Assembly (NCBI RefSeq): GCF_002812485.1
Contig: NZ_CP025003.1
Location: forward strand, 310,001-374,000
Direction: 5' to 3'
DNA length: 64,000 nt
DNA from: Dickeya fangzhongdai
Lineage (GTDB): Bacteria; Pseudomonadota; Gammaproteobacteria; Enterobacterales; Enterobacteriaceae
Shown here: in pieces, positions 31,071-41,629 of the stretch
Layout of the letters: each line of letters begins with the position of its first letter
Numbering within the stretch: the first letter of the stretch is position 1
Notes under the pieces: model-generated
What the model saw: the letters and a program-made list of their open reading frames with translations, nothing else
Databases searched by the model: none
Told to the model about the DNA's origin: nothing
Translations under genes and position numbers: made by a program

Positions 31071-32057
31071 TCACACCACGCCGGCGCGCAGCATATCGTG
31101 CATGTGGACGATCCCCAGCAGGCGGTCGTCCTCCGCCACCAGCAGCGAGGTGATATGGCGGGATTGCATCAGGTTCAGCGCATCCACCGCCAGCGTTTGC
31201 GGTGTAACCCGGATACCGCCGCGGGTCATCACATCGGCGATGCCGGCGCTGTTCAGGTCGATATTCATGTCGAACACCCGGCGCAGGTCACCGTCGGTAA
31301 AGATGCCTTCGATACGATCGTCGGGGCCGCAAATCACCGTCATCCCCAGATTCTTGCGGGTTATCTCCAGCAGCGCGTCACGCAGCGATGCGTCGCGGCT
31401 GACGCGGGGGATCTCGTCGCCAGTGTGCATGATATCGTTGATCCGCAACAGAAGTTTGCGGCCAAGTGCGCCGCCGGGGTGCGACAACGCGAAATCTTCG
31501 GCGGTAAAGCCGCGCGCCTGCAACAGCGCGACGGCCAGCGCATCGCCCATCACCAGCGTGGCGGTGGTGCTGGAGGTCGGCGCCAGACCCAGCGGGCAGG
31601 CTTCCTGCGATACGTGGACGCAAAGATGGATGTCCGCCGCTTTGGCCATGGTGCTTTCCGGATTGCCGGTCATGCAGATCAGGCACACTTGCAGGCGCTT
31701 CAACACCGGGATGAGCGCCAGGATTTCATGGGACTCGCCGGAGTTGGAAATGGCGATTACGATATCCTGCGCGGTAATCATGCCCAAATCGCCGTGACTG
31801 GCTTCGCCGGGGTGGACGAAAAATGCGGGCGTGCCGGTGCTGGCGAAGGTGGCCGCCATCTTGCAGCCGATATGCCCCGACTTACCCATGCCCATCACCA
31901 CTACCTTGCCGTGGCAGTAAAACATTTTCTCGCAGGCACGCGAAAAATTGTCGTCAATGTATTGATCCAACTGCGCGAGGCTGTCGCGTTCGATGGACAG
32001 GACCTGCCGACCGGCGGTCTGGAAATCGAAACCAGGTTGTAGTTCGAAATGTGACAT
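31071..32057 (-). CDS. kdsD: D-arabinose 5-phosphate isomerase KdsD
   Basis: KdsD converts ribulose 5-phosphate to arabinose 5-phosphate, the first committed step of Kdo synthesis. The 328-residue product (the E. coli length) has the SIS domain with GMGKSGHIG, AISNSGESHEI and PTSSTTATLVMGDALA, then two CBS domains (IMHTGDEIPRV onwards and DVMTRGGIRV onwards). ATG 32057 (MSHFELQPG) fits the family and is preceded by AGGAT; three further codons upstream do not. It precedes kdsC by 49 bases. Confidence 0.96.
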   Translation of the reverse strand: MSHFELQPGFDFQTAGRQVLSIERDSLAQLDQYIDDNFSRACEKMFYCHGKVVVMGMGKSGHIGCKMAATFASTGTPAFFVHPGEASHGDLGMITAQDIVIAISNSGESHEILALIPVLKRLQVCLICMTGNPESTMAKAADIHLCVHVSQEACPLGLAPTSSTTATLVMGDALAVALLQARGFTAEDFALSHPGGALGRKLLLRINDIMHTGDEIPRVSRDASLRDALLEITRKNLGMTVICGPDDRIEGIFTDGDLRRVFDMNIDLNSAGIADVMTRGGIRVTPQTLAVDALNLMQSRHITSLLVAEDDRLLGIVHMHDMLRAGVV

Positions 32058-32087
32058 GTAAAACATCCTGCGTTGCCAATGCTCTGG

Positions 32088-33050
32088 CTATGAGAACAAG
32101 AACAGCACCGAAAGGTACGCGATGAACGCACACAACAGCAATGCGCCCGCGCCCTGACCGATGCGCCGTTTCTGGCGGAGACAGAGAACCGTCAGGAGCG
32201 CGCTGACCCCCAGCATCACCCAGTAGTCGCGCGCAAACGCGAGCGGGTTTACCGCACCGGGGGACAACAGGGCGGGCACGCCCAGCACTATCACGATATT
32301 AAAGATATTTGAACCAATCAGGTTGCCGAGCGCGATGTCGTCTTCTTTTTTTAGGGTGCCGACGATCGCGGTCGCCAATTCCGGCAGACTGGTGCCGACG
32401 GCCAGCACCGTCAGCCCGATGGTCAGTTCGCTGATATTAAAGTAATTGGCGATGACCGTGGCGTTATCGATCACAATCCGCGCCGACATCGGCAGAATAA
32501 TCAGGCCGATCAGCAGCCATAACAGCGCCACGGTCTGGTTGTTCTCTCTGGGCAGTTCGGCCATCTGCTCACGGGTCAGGCTGTCGTCGCCGCGGTTCTG
32601 GGCGGCGTGCGCCATACGCAGCATCAGCACGATACAACCAGCGGCGGCCAGCAACAGAATCACGCCATCCAGGCGGCTCAGGAAGCTGTCGTGCAGCAGG
32701 ACGCCGCACAGCAGCGTCACCACCAGCATGGGCGGCAGTTCCTGACGCAGCAGTGTGGAATGAAAGGTCAATGGGCGGATCAGGACGGCGCTGCCGAGGA
32801 TCAGCAGAATATTGGCGATGTTCGACCCCAATACATTGCCGACCGCCATATCGGTCTGATGGTTGAGCGCGGCGGTCACGGATACCATCAGTTCGGGCAG
32901 CGAAGTGCCCATTCCTACAATCGTCATGCCGATAATCATCGGCGGTACGCCAAATGTGCGGGCCAGTACGGCAGCGCCATACACCAGACGGTCGGCGCCA
33001 TAAACCAGTAATACTAAACCAACAATTAACAGTACTGTCGCAAAAAGCAT
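32088..33050 (-). CDS. yrbG: CaCA-family calcium/sodium antiporter YrbG
   Basis: This 320-residue inner-membrane protein has the duplicated CaCA exchanger fold of about ten helices. Both alpha-repeats are visible: GMTIVGMGTSLPELMVSVTAAL in the first half and GLTVLAVGTSLPELATAIVGTL in the second (each within a longer helix), with GNVLGSNIANI and GNLIGSNIFNI following them. It is expected to exchange calcium for sodium or protons; its physiological role in E. coli is unproven. It heads the yrbG-kdsD-kdsC-lptCAB cluster. Confidence 0.94.
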   Translation of the reverse strand: MLFATVLLIVGLVLLVYGADRLVYGAAVLARTFGVPPMIIGMTIVGMGTSLPELMVSVTAALNHQTDMAVGNVLGSNIANILLILGSAVLIRPLTFHSTLLRQELPPMLVVTLLCGVLLHDSFLSRLDGVILLLAAAGCIVLMLRMAHAAQNRGDDSLTREQMAELPRENNQTVALLWLLIGLIILPMSARIVIDNATVIANYFNISELTIGLTVLAVGTSLPELATAIVGTLKKEDDIALGNLIGSNIFNIVIVLGVPALLSPGAVNPLAFARDYWVMLGVSALLTVLCLRQKRRIGQGAGALLLCAFIAYLSVLFLFS

Positions 33051-33067
33051 GCAGCGTCCTTTATTCA

Positions 33068-33096
33068 GGTATAATCACCGGTTTATTGGCGAACAA
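33068..33096 (-). promoter_or_regulatory. Candidate promoter for yrbG
   Basis: On the minus strand TTGTTC (33096-33091) and TATACC (33073-33068) are separated by 17 bases and lie 18 bases upstream of the yrbG start. The yrbG ribosome site AAAGGACG follows. The same bases read TATAAT on the plus strand but without a matching -35. The rest of the 281-base yrbG-mlaF gap shows no gene. Confidence 0.45.
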
Positions 33097-33331
33097 ACCA
33101 GTATTTCTGGACGAATAATAAGCAAAACCGCCATTTTTCCTCGTTAGCGCTAATTCTGACTGCGCAGGGCGAAAAAGTAAAACCAATGGCAATTTTGGTC
33201 ACGAACCGGTGTCCTGATTCTGTAACAGTGAAGGGCCAGCGTAACACCCCGGAAGACGGTTGTCGGGGCTGTGCGGCGCAAAAATGTGAAAACGGGCGGC
33301 TGCCATCGGCGGGCCGTTGAGGAAAGAGACC

Positions 33332-34141
33332 ATGAACCACGAAAATCTGGTAGAAATTCGCGGGCTCAGTTTCCGGCGGGGCAACAGGCCGATTTTTTCG
33401 GATGTCTCGCTGAACGTGCCAAAACAAAAGATCACGGCCATCATGGGGCCGTCCGGCATCGGTAAAACCACGCTGCTGCGTCTGATTGGCGGACAACTGC
33501 AACCGGACAGCGGCGAAATCTGGTTCGACGGGGAAAATATTCCGATTCTTTCCCGTTCCCGTCTGTATGAGACCCGTAAGAAAATGAGCATGCTGTTTCA
33601 GTCCGGTGCGCTGTTTACCGATCTGAACGTGTTCGACAATGTCGCCTGGCCGCTGCGCGAACATACGCAACTGCCCGAGCCGCTGCTGCACAGTACGGTG
33701 ATGATGAAGCTGGAAGCGGTTGGGCTACGCGGCGCGGCGGAACTGATGCCGTCGGAGCTGTCGGGAGGAATGGCGCGGCGGGCGGCGCTGGCGCGCGCCA
33801 TTGCGCTCGACCCGCAGCTGATCATGTTCGATGAGCCGTTCGTCGGCCAGGACCCGATTACCATGGGCGTGCTGGTGAAGCTGATCGACGAGTTGAACCA
33901 TGCGCTTGGCGTGACCTGCATCGTGGTGTCCCACGATGTGCCGGAAGTGCTGAGTATTGCCGATTATGCTTACATCATCGCCGACCAACGCGTGGTGGCG
34001 GAAGGTTCGCCGGCTGAATTGCAGCAGAATGGCGATCCGCGCGTGAGGCAGTTTCTGGATGGCATTGCCGATGGCCCGGTGCCGTTCCGCTATCCGGCAG
34101 GCGATTATCAGCGTGGGCTGTTAGGCTTGGGGAGTAAGTAA
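33332..34141 (+). CDS. mlaF: Phospholipid ABC transporter ATPase MlaF
   Basis: MlaF is the ATPase of MlaFEDB, which moves phospholipids between the inner membrane and MlaC to keep the outer leaflet free of phospholipid. The 269-residue product (the E. coli length) has Walker A GPSGIGKTT at residues 39-47, signature LSGGMARRAALARA and Walker B LIMFDEPFVGQDP. The ATG at 33332 follows GAGGAAAGAG. It is the first of five tightly packed genes. Confidence 0.96.
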   Translation: MNHENLVEIRGLSFRRGNRPIFSDVSLNVPKQKITAIMGPSGIGKTTLLRLIGGQLQPDSGEIWFDGENIPILSRSRLYETRKKMSMLFQSGALFTDLNVFDNVAWPLREHTQLPEPLLHSTVMMKLEAVGLRGAAELMPSELSGGMARRAALARAIALDPQLIMFDEPFVGQDPITMGVLVKLIDELNHALGVTCIVVSHDVPEVLSIADYAYIIADQRVVAEGSPAELQQNGDPRVRQFLDGIADGPVPFRYPAGDYQRGLLGLGSK

Positions 34142-34144
34142 TTC

Positions 34145-34927
34145 ATGCTAGTACAGGCATTAGCGTCGCTGGGACGCGTTGGCATTCAGGTCTGCGCCGC
34201 TTTCGGGCGTGCCGGGCTGATGCTGTTCAATGCGCTGGTCGGAAAGCCGGAGCTGGTCAAACAGTGGCCGCTGCTGCGCAAACAGCTGTATAGCGTCGGC
34301 GTGCAGTCGCTGCTGATCATCATGGTATCCGGCGTATTCATCGGTATGGTGCTGGGGTTGCAGGGGTATCTGGTCCTGACTACCTACAGCGCCGAAGCCA
34401 GTCTGGGCATGATGGTGGCGCTGTCGTTGCTGCGCGAGCTGGGGCCGGTGGTGACCGCGTTGCTGTTCGCCGGACGCGCCGGTTCCGCTCTGACGGCGGA
34501 AATCGGGCTGATGAAGGCCACCGAGCAGTTATCCAGTATGGAGATGATGGCGGTGGACCCGTTGCGCCGCGTGGTGGCTCCGCGATTCTGGGCCGGGGTA
34601 ATCACCATGCCGCTGCTGACGGTGATTTTTGTCGCCGTCGGTATCTGGGGCGGCGCGCTGGTCGGCGTGGACTGGAAAGGCATCGACAACGGCTTTTTCT
34701 GGTCGGCGATGCAAAACGCGGTGGAGTGGCAGAAAGACTTGCTTAACTGCGCTCTCAAGAGCCTGGTGTTTGCCATTACCGTTACCTGGATTGCGCTGTT
34801 CAACGGTTATGACGCGATTCCGACGTCAGAAGGCATCAGCCGCGCGACGACCCGCACCGTGGTGCATTCGTCGCTGGCGGTACTGGGATTGGATTTTGTG
34901 CTGACAGCACTGATGTTTGGGAAATGA
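34145..34927 (+). CDS. mlaE: Phospholipid ABC transporter permease MlaE
   Basis: MlaE is the permease of the MlaFEDB complex. The 260-residue product has about five membrane helices and the conserved [24 protein letters not shown] stretch (its centre at about residue 110), which holds the cytoplasmic coupling helix that contacts MlaF, and [19 protein letters not shown]. It begins three bases after mlaF and is followed by mlaD after four. Confidence 0.96.
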   Translation: MLVQALASLGRVGIQVCAAFGRAGLMLFNALVGKPELVKQWPLLRKQLYSVGVQSLLIIMVSGVFIGMVLGLQGYLVLTTYSAEASLGMMVALSLLRELGPVVTALLFAGRAGSALTAEIGLMKATEQLSSMEMMAVDPLRRVVAPRFWAGVITMPLLTVIFVAVGIWGGALVGVDWKGIDNGFFWSAMQNAVEWQKDLLNCALKSLVFAITVTWIALFNGYDAIPTSEGISRATTRTVVHSSLAVLGLDFVLTALMFGK

Positions 34928-34931
34928 GTCG

Positions 34932-35561
34932 ATGCAAACAAAGAAACATGAAATTTGGGTTGGCGTATTCATGCTGATTGCGCTGTGCGCCATAGTCTTT
35001 TTATGTCTGAAAGTCGCTGACCTGAAATCGCTGGGGCAACAACAGACCTACCGTTTGTACGCGACCTTCGACAATATCGGCGGTCTCAAAGCGCGTTCCC
35101 CGGTGAAAATCGGCGGAGTGGTGATTGGCCGGGTGGCGGATATCTCGCTGGACACCAAGACGTATCTGCCGCGGGTGGCGATGGATATCGATAAGCGCTA
35201 CGACCACATTCCGGATACCAGCTCGCTGGCGATTCGTACTTCCGGCCTGCTGGGAGAACAGTATCTGGCGCTGAACATGGGTTTTGAAGACGAGGATATG
35301 GGCACGTCGATTCTGAAAGACGGCGGCACCGTCCAGGACACCAAGTCGGCCATGGTCCTGGAAGACCTTATCGGTCAATTCCTATATAAGAGCGGCGGCA
35401 ACAATACTGACAATGCCAGCCAGAATAATGCCGGTCAGGACACGGTTACCCCAAATAATGCGAATCAGAGCCATGCTCAACCGGCACCAACCAAACCGGC
35501 GGAGAAAAGTGGCGAGGCGGCAACCCCTGAATCTGGCGCAAAACCAGCCCAACAGCCTTGA
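34932..35561 (+). CDS. mlaD: Phospholipid transport substrate-binding protein MlaD (MCE domain)
   Basis: MlaD forms a hexameric MCE ring anchored in the inner membrane. The 209-residue product has one N-terminal helix (about residues 9-27) and an MCE domain (about 38-118, with [20 protein letters not shown] and [13 protein letters not shown]). The last about 60 residues are an Asn/Gln/Pro/Ala-rich low-complexity tail, making the protein longer than E. coli MlaD (183). ATG 34932 was chosen by family; the open frame begins 15 bases earlier. Confidence 0.95.
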   Translation: MQTKKHEIWVGVFMLIALCAIVFLCLKVADLKSLGQQQTYRLYATFDNIGGLKARSPVKIGGVVIGRVADISLDTKTYLPRVAMDIDKRYDHIPDTSSLAIRTSGLLGEQYLALNMGFEDEDMGTSILKDGGTVQDTKSAMVLEDLIGQFLYKSGGNNTDNASQNNAGQDTVTPNNANQSHAQPAPTKPAEKSGEAATPESGAKPAQQP

Positions 35562-35572
35562 GAGGACACAGC

Positions 35573-36205
35573 ATGTTGAAACGTTTATTGATGGTTGCTC
35601 TGTTGGTGGTAGCCCCGTTTGTCAGCGCTGCTGACCAGACCAACCCTTACAGCCTGATGCGCGACGCGGCGCAGAAAACCTTCGACCGCCTCAAAAATGA
35701 ACAGCCGCGCATTAAGCAGGACCCCAACTATCTGCGTACCGTGGTGCGTGAAGAACTGCTGCCGTATGTGCAGGTGAAATACGCCGGCGCATTGGTGCTG
35801 GGTCAGTATTACAAGAACGCCACGCCGGATCAGCGCGAGGCTTATTTCAAGGCGTTTGAGGCTTATCTGGAACAGGCATATGGTCAGGCGCTGGCGTCTT
35901 ATCACGGTCAGACCTACGAGATCGCGTCGGAGCAGCCGGTGGGCAACGCCGAGATCGTTTCCATTCGCGTGACCATCATCGATAACGGCGGCCGCCCGCC
36001 GATTCGTCTGGATTTCCAGTGGCGCAAGAACACCAAAACCGGTTACTGGCAGGCGTATGACATGATCGCCGAAGGGGTGAGCATGATTACCACCAAGCAG
36101 AACGAGTGGGCGTCCACGCTGCGTCAGAACGGGGTCGACGGCCTGACTAAGCAGTTGCAGGCCGCGGCTCAGCAGCCGATTTCGCTGGGTCAGAAAAATG
36201 GCTGA
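35573..36205 (+). CDS. mlaC: Periplasmic phospholipid carrier MlaC
   Basis: MlaC shuttles phospholipid between MlaA at the outer membrane and MlaFEDB. The 210-residue product has a signal peptide ([20 protein letters not shown]) and the Tol_Tol_Ttg2 domain with [21 protein letters not shown] and [29 protein letters not shown] ribosome site precedes the ATG. It overlaps mlaB by eight bases. Confidence 0.96.
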   Translation: MLKRLLMVALLVVAPFVSAADQTNPYSLMRDAAQKTFDRLKNEQPRIKQDPNYLRTVVREELLPYVQVKYAGALVLGQYYKNATPDQREAYFKAFEAYLEQAYGQALASYHGQTYEIASEQPVGNAEIVSIRVTIIDNGGRPPIRLDFQWRKNTKTGYWQAYDMIAEGVSMITTKQNEWASTLRQNGVDGLTKQLQAAAQQPISLGQKNG

Positions 36206-36500
36206 CGCGCTGCGCTGGCGACAGGAGGACGGCGCCCTGCGTCTGGAAGGCGATCTGGACCGGAATACGCTGTTGCCGCTGTGGCGGCAGCGCGAGGCAC
36301 TGCTGAACGACAGCAGCGTGCTGGATGTCGGTCAGGTGGCGCGGGTGGATTCTTCCGGGCTTGCCCTGCTGGTGCATTTTTATCATCAGCAGGAACAGCG
36401 GGGGAAACCGCTGGCGATTATCGGCGCCAGCGACCGGCTTCGTACCCTGATTCAGTTATATAACCTGAGTGAAATCATTCCCGTTCAGCCAGCCGACTGA
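36198..36500 (+). CDS. mlaB: STAS-domain subunit MlaB
   Basis: MlaB is the cytoplasmic STAS-domain protein that stabilises MlaF. The 100-residue product has the STAS signature [21 protein letters not shown] at residues 41-61, with the Thr/Ser position occupied by Ser-Ser before GLALL. It is the last gene of the mla operon and is followed by a strong terminator. Confidence 0.93.
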   Translation: MADALRWRQEDGALRLEGDLDRNTLLPLWRQREALLNDSSVLDVGQVARVDSSGLALLVHFYHQQEQRGKPLAIIGASDRLRTLIQLYNLSEIIPVQPAD

Positions 36501-36523
36501 ACCTTGCATTCCGGTTAGCATCG

Positions 36524-36561
36524 ATCCCCCTTGTCGCGTGTGCGCAAGGGGGATTTCTTTT
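36524..36561 (+). terminator. Terminator of the mla operon
   Basis: A 10-base-pair stem ATCCCCCTTG / CAAGGGGGAT with an 11-base loop is followed by TTCTTTTGTTT, 24 bases past the mlaB stop. Confidence 0.88.
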
Positions 36562-36632
36562 GTTTAAGATAGCGACAGATTCATCTAAGATACCACCCTG
36601 TTTATCATCCCCCTGACGTAGAATCGAGAGCA

Positions 36633-36887
36633 ATGGAAAACAACGAAATTAAAGACGTGCTGATGAGCGCGCTGGCGCTGCAGGAAGTGCATGTTTCCGG
36701 TGACGGCAGCCACTTCCAGGTCATTGTGATAGGTGAGTTGTTCAAGGGTATGAGCCGCGTAAAACAGCAGCAGGCGGTCTACGCGCCGCTGATGGAATAT
36801 ATCGCGGATAATCGCATTCATGCGTTGTCGATCAAGGCCTACACCCCTGAAGAATGGCAGCGCGACCGCAAACTGAGCGGTCTGTAA
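36633..36887 (+). CDS. ibaG: BolA-family acid stress protein IbaG
   Basis: IbaG (YrbA) is a BolA-like partner of monothiol glutaredoxins, binding [2Fe-2S] clusters and linked to acid stress and envelope gene expression. The 84-residue product has the BolA core with [20 protein letters not shown] and the C-terminal [14 protein letters not shown]. It lies between mlaB and murA as in E. coli, after its own terminator-separated leader. GAGAG precedes the ATG. Confidence 0.95.
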   Translation: MENNEIKDVLMSALALQEVHVSGDGSHFQVIVIGELFKGMSRVKQQQAVYAPLMEYIADNRIHALSIKAYTPEEWQRDRKLSGL

Positions 36888-36928
36888 TTCAGCGGCCGCC
36901 CGGCCGTGCTATTGAGTCTGAACATTGA

Positions 36929-38203
<1,275 letters not shown>

Positions 38204-38210
38204 TCGTTCC

Positions 38211-38243
38211 TGCCGGGCGGCCTGTTCGTCGCCCGGCATTTTC
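38211..38243 (+). terminator. Terminator after murA
   Basis: TGCCGGGCG at 38211-38219 pairs with CGCCCGGCA at 38230-38238 and is followed by TTTTCCC. It lies between the convergent murA and degS stops. Confidence 0.82.
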
Positions 38244-38256
38244 CCTAGGGTTTGGC

Positions 38257-39318
38257 TTAGTCGCTGGGATATTCCTGGATAGTCATATCAAGCTTTATTT
38301 CCTGATTATCACGTAAAATGGCCACCGGAATGACTGAACCGGGGCGAATTTCCGCCACCTGATCCATAGTTTCTATCACCGAACGCGCCGGTTTACTGTT
38401 GACCTCCAGCAGCAGGTCGCCCTCTTTGATGCCAGCCTTATCCGCCGGGCCGCCGGAATCAACCTTATTGACGATGATACCCTGTAGCCGCTCCAGACCG
38501 GTTACCTGATTGCCTAGTCGCTCGCGCTGCGCGCCACTGATACCGATATAACCACGAATCACCCGTCCATCGCGGATCAGCTTGTTCATGATCTTGGTCG
38601 CCAGTGCGGTAGGTATGGCAAAACCGATGCCTTCCGGCGTACCGCCATCGTTGCTTTTATCAAATGATAGCGTGTTGATGCCGACCAGCTCGCCAAGCGT
38701 GTTAACCAGCGCGCCGCCGGAATTGCCGCGGTTGATGGAGGCGTCGGTTTGCAGAAAATTCTGCCGGCCGGAGGAGCTAAGTCCTACCCGGCCGGTAGCG
38801 CTGACAATCCCCTGTGTCACCGTCTGGCCGAGGTTGTAGGGGTTGCCGATGGCCATCACCACATCGCCGACGTGGAACACCCGTTTCGGATTGATGGGGA
38901 TTTCCGGCAGATTTGCACCTTCAATTTTCAGTACCGCCAGATCAGTCAGGCTGTCTGAGCCCACCAACAGCGCTTCAAAGATGCGGCCATCCTGCAGCGT
39001 GACCACAATTTGTTCAGCATTGCTGATCACATGCTTGTTGGTGAGGATGTACCCTTTGTTGTTCATGATCACGCCGGAGCCCAGCGTACGGATATTCAGC
39101 TCGTTTTGGGCGCTCGGGTCGTTGGCCTGATTGTATACGTTCACCACGGCTGGCGCGGCGCGGCGCACTCCCTGATAATAGCTGACCGGGGTTTCCTGGC
39201 TGTCGCCGCCGCCGGATTTGAGCAATCCCTGATTGGAACGCAATGCCGGGATTGCCAGCAGCAGGATGCCGGCCACGATGACACCGAACAGCGCCGAACG
39301 TAACAGTTTGGTTAGCAT
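38257..39318 (-). CDS. degS: Membrane-anchored stress-sensing serine protease DegS
   Basis: DegS senses unfolded outer-membrane proteins and makes the first cut in RseA, releasing sigma-E. The 353-residue product has an N-terminal membrane anchor (about residues 9-26), the trypsin-like domain with catalytic His96, Asp126 and Ser200 (in GNSGGAL), and one PDZ domain from about residue 255. The ATG at 39318 (MLTKLLRS) fits the family; the frame extends upstream without support. It follows degQ by 88 bases on the same strand. Confidence 0.96.
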   Translation of the reverse strand: MLTKLLRSALFGVIVAGILLLAIPALRSNQGLLKSGGGDSQETPVSYYQGVRRAAPAVVNVYNQANDPSAQNELNIRTLGSGVIMNNKGYILTNKHVISNAEQIVVTLQDGRIFEALLVGSDSLTDLAVLKIEGANLPEIPINPKRVFHVGDVVMAIGNPYNLGQTVTQGIVSATGRVGLSSSGRQNFLQTDASINRGNSGGALVNTLGELVGINTLSFDKSNDGGTPEGIGFAIPTALATKIMNKLIRDGRVIRGYIGISGAQRERLGNQVTGLERLQGIIVNKVDSGGPADKAGIKEGDLLLEVNSKPARSVIETMDQVAEIRPGSVIPVAILRDNQEIKLDMTIQEYPSD

Positions 39319-39406
39319 GAGCGTTTTGGGTGCATAAAGAAGGTTGGATCGCAGAATATCAGAGAAGAATGGACACCGCATCGCGCGGCGTCCATTTTTT
39401 CATGGC

Positions 39407-40777
39407 TTAACGCAGCAACAGATAGATACTCTCGTCGCCGCGGACAATATTCAGGGCCAGCACTGAAGGCTTGGCTTCCAGAATTTTGCGCAATTGGGTG
39501 ATGTTTTCCACGCGTTCGCGGTTCACGCCGACAATAATGTCGCCTTTTTGCAGACCGACTTTGGCAGCGGCGCTGTCTTTAGCCACATTATCGATCGCCA
39601 CGCCTTTGTTGCCGTCCTTCAACTGCCCGTTGTTGAGGGTCGCGCCTTGCAGGGCCGGAGACAGGGTGTCGGCATTGGTGGTGACGTTGGCGCTGTTATC
39701 CAGTACGACTGCGACTTCCTGCTGCTTGCCGTCGCGCAGCAGGCCGATACGTACAGTTTTGCCCGGCGCGGTGGTGCCGATCTTGGCGCGCAGTTCGGCG
39801 AAGCTGCTGATGGATTTGCCATCCAGCGATACCAGTACGTCGCCCGCTTTGATGCCGGCCTTGGCGGCGGCGGACTTAGGAATGACCTCGCTGACGAAGG
39901 CGCCGCGCTGTGCGTCCACCTTGAACGCTTTGGCGATTTCAGAGGTCATCTCGCTGCCCTTGATACCCAGCAGGCCGCGTTTCACTTCGCCGAATTCCAC
40001 CAACTGCTGCGTCAGATTCTGCGCCATGTTGCTCGGAATGGCGAAACCGATGCCGACGTTACCGCCGCTCGGCGCCAGAATCGCGGTGTTGATGCCGATC
40101 AGTTCGCCGCGTAGGTTAACCAGCGCGCCGCCGGAGTTACCGCGGTTGATGGAGGCATCGGTCTGGATAAAGTTTTCCAGCCCTTCCAGATTCAGGCCGC
40201 TGCGACCCAGCGCGGAAATGATGCCGGACGTCGCGGTCTGACCGAGTCCGAATGGGTTGCCGACGGCAACGGCGAAGTCACCGACGCGCAGCTGATCGGA
40301 GTCGGCCATTTTGACCTCGGTGAGATTCTTGGCGTCATTCAACTGCAACAGGGCGATATCGGTCTGCTCGTCGCGGCCGATCAGTTTGGCGTCGTATTCA
40401 CGGCCGTCATTCAGCTGCACCTGAATTTTATCGGCGTTGTTGACGACGTGGTTATTGGTCAGCACGTAGCCTTTTTCGGCATTGATGATGACGCCGGAAC
40501 CCAGCCCTTCAAACGGGCGAGAGTTCTGTTTTTCAGAAGGCGTATTGGGACCGAAGAAGAATTTAAACTCTTCCGGGATACGCTGGCGCTGTACCTGCGT
40601 GCCTTCCACGTGGACGCTCACTACGGCGGGCAGCACCTTTTCCAGCATCGGCGCCAGGCTGGGCAGAGCCTGACCTTCTACAACCGCAGGCAATGCGGCA
40701 TTGGCCGGGGGCAGCGAAGACAACGACAGTCCAATACCGAGTGCCAGTGCGCTATATAACAACGATGTTTTTTTCAT
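39407..40777 (-). CDS. degQ: Periplasmic serine protease/chaperone DegQ
   Basis: DegQ is a DegP-family periplasmic protease and chaperone that forms cages around misfolded proteins. The 456-residue product has a signal peptide (cleaved near PANA, residue 27), the catalytic triad His110, Asp140 and Ser215 (GNSGGAL), a short LA loop (residues about 60-88), and two PDZ domains. It ends in a short SIYLLLR. Its upstream region carries a sigma-E-like promoter, unlike what I know of E. coli degQ. Confidence 0.96.
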   Translation of the reverse strand: MKKTSLLYSALALGIGLSLSSLPPANAALPAVVEGQALPSLAPMLEKVLPAVVSVHVEGTQVQRQRIPEEFKFFFGPNTPSEKQNSRPFEGLGSGVIINAEKGYVLTNNHVVNNADKIQVQLNDGREYDAKLIGRDEQTDIALLQLNDAKNLTEVKMADSDQLRVGDFAVAVGNPFGLGQTATSGIISALGRSGLNLEGLENFIQTDASINRGNSGGALVNLRGELIGINTAILAPSGGNVGIGFAIPSNMAQNLTQQLVEFGEVKRGLLGIKGSEMTSEIAKAFKVDAQRGAFVSEVIPKSAAAKAGIKAGDVLVSLDGKSISSFAELRAKIGTTAPGKTVRIGLLRDGKQQEVAVVLDNSANVTTNADTLSPALQGATLNNGQLKDGNKGVAIDNVAKDSAAAKVGLQKGDIIVGVNRERVENITQLRKILEAKPSVLALNIVRGDESIYLLLR

Positions 40778-40849
40778 TGATTGTTAACTCTCTCACGACC
40801 TGCCTATGAATAAAACAATGATATATAAACTCAAACTTGCGGTGAAGAC

Positions 40850-40877
40850 TCAGACCCAGGGCAGTGTGTAAAGTTCA
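40850..40877 (-). promoter_or_regulatory. degQ: Candidate sigma-E (RpoE) promoter of degQ
   Basis: On the minus strand TGAACTT (40877-40871) and TCTGA (40854-40850) are separated by 16 bases. This matches the sigma-E consensus GGAACTT / TCTGA except for the first G, with the same spacing as I recall for the E. coli degP promoter. The predicted start lies about 65 bases upstream of the degQ ATG. Confidence 0.65.
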
Positions 40878-40949
40878 CTGATATTTCGTCAGCAGAATGT
40901 AACGGCCATCGGTGCGGGGGAAGATAATAGCGGCCGACGGTAGGGTCGT

Positions 40950-40980
40950 ACCCTGACGACAAACGTCGTGCCGTCAGGGT
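40950..40980 (-). terminator. Hairpin after zapG, possible terminator
   Basis: ACCCTGACG pairs with CGTCAGGGT over nine base pairs, and the 13-base loop contains a second possible stem (ACGAC / GTCGT). It lies 34 bases past the zapG stop and upstream of the degQ promoter. There is no T-run on either strand, so factor-independent termination is uncertain. Confidence 0.45.
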
Positions 40981-41014
40981 GAATACAATCGGAAAGAACG
41001 GTAAAAATAACCGG

Positions 41015-41419
41015 TTACTTGCCGATCGGGCGTGTACCGCGCAGCAGGCCGGAAGCGCTGCCCGAGTAGTCGCGGGGCGGCATGTCCACCGGCGCCTGAT
41101 CGTTGTCCGACTCGGCTTCGGTCAGGCGATAGCGGAACGGGTTATCCTGCATCGGGACATCCGGCAGCAGGCTGTTGGAGCTTTTCGCCATGTGCTGATA
41201 AAGCTGGCGGTAATCGCGCGCCATGTTGTCGAGCAGTTCCGCGCTGCTGGCAAAGTGACTGACCAGTTCCTGACGATATTCTTCCAGCTCGGTTTTGTTT
41301 TTCTCCAGTTCGTTTTGCAGTACCTGCTGCTGGCGCAGTTTACGGTTGCCGAACCGCATCGCGACAGCGCCAATGATGACACCGATAACAAATCCAATCA
41401 GCGCAGACTCCCAGGTCAT
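41015..41419 (-). CDS. zapG: Z-ring-associated protein ZapG (YhcB)
   Basis: ZapG (YhcB, DUF1043) is a bitopic inner-membrane protein with a cytoplasmic coiled coil that joins division and elongation factors. The 134-residue product has one N-terminal helix (ALIGFVIGVIIGAVAMRFG, residues 6-24), a coiled coil at about residues 25-85 (QQQVLQNELEKNKTELEEY) and a Pro-rich tail. It matches the E. coli length closely. It is divergent from zapE. Confidence 0.93.
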   Translation of the reverse strand: MTWESALIGFVIGVIIGAVAMRFGNRKLRQQQVLQNELEKNKTELEEYRQELVSHFASSAELLDNMARDYRQLYQHMAKSSNSLLPDVPMQDNPFRYRLTEAESDNDQAPVDMPPRDYSGSASGLLRGTRPIGK

Positions 41420-41629
41420 AAAACGACTCCTATTTTGACTTCGTTGTCCCGTAGGGTTTTTTCACTTAATAATAGTCACTATAACCGCTAACCTCGCCGG
41501 AGTGGAGCCCCTGTGTCTGGTCTGACCGGGAACACAGGCGCCGCGAAGCGGTAACGCCCACGATCGCGGGCTGAACCGGCGTTAACGCACGATAAAATAC
41601 AACGAAATTTTTCTCAGGGATTTTGCGCT

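Noticed and set aside
31865..31905. Cys in place of Arg after GHIG in KdsD
   Set aside because: This differs from E. coli, but I could not rule out that it is the normal residue in this family branch, and the catalytic motifs are intact.
33070..33075. TATAAT on the plus strand as an mlaF promoter
   Set aside because: No -35 hexamer stands at 16-18 bases. The same bases fit better as part of a minus-strand promoter for yrbG.
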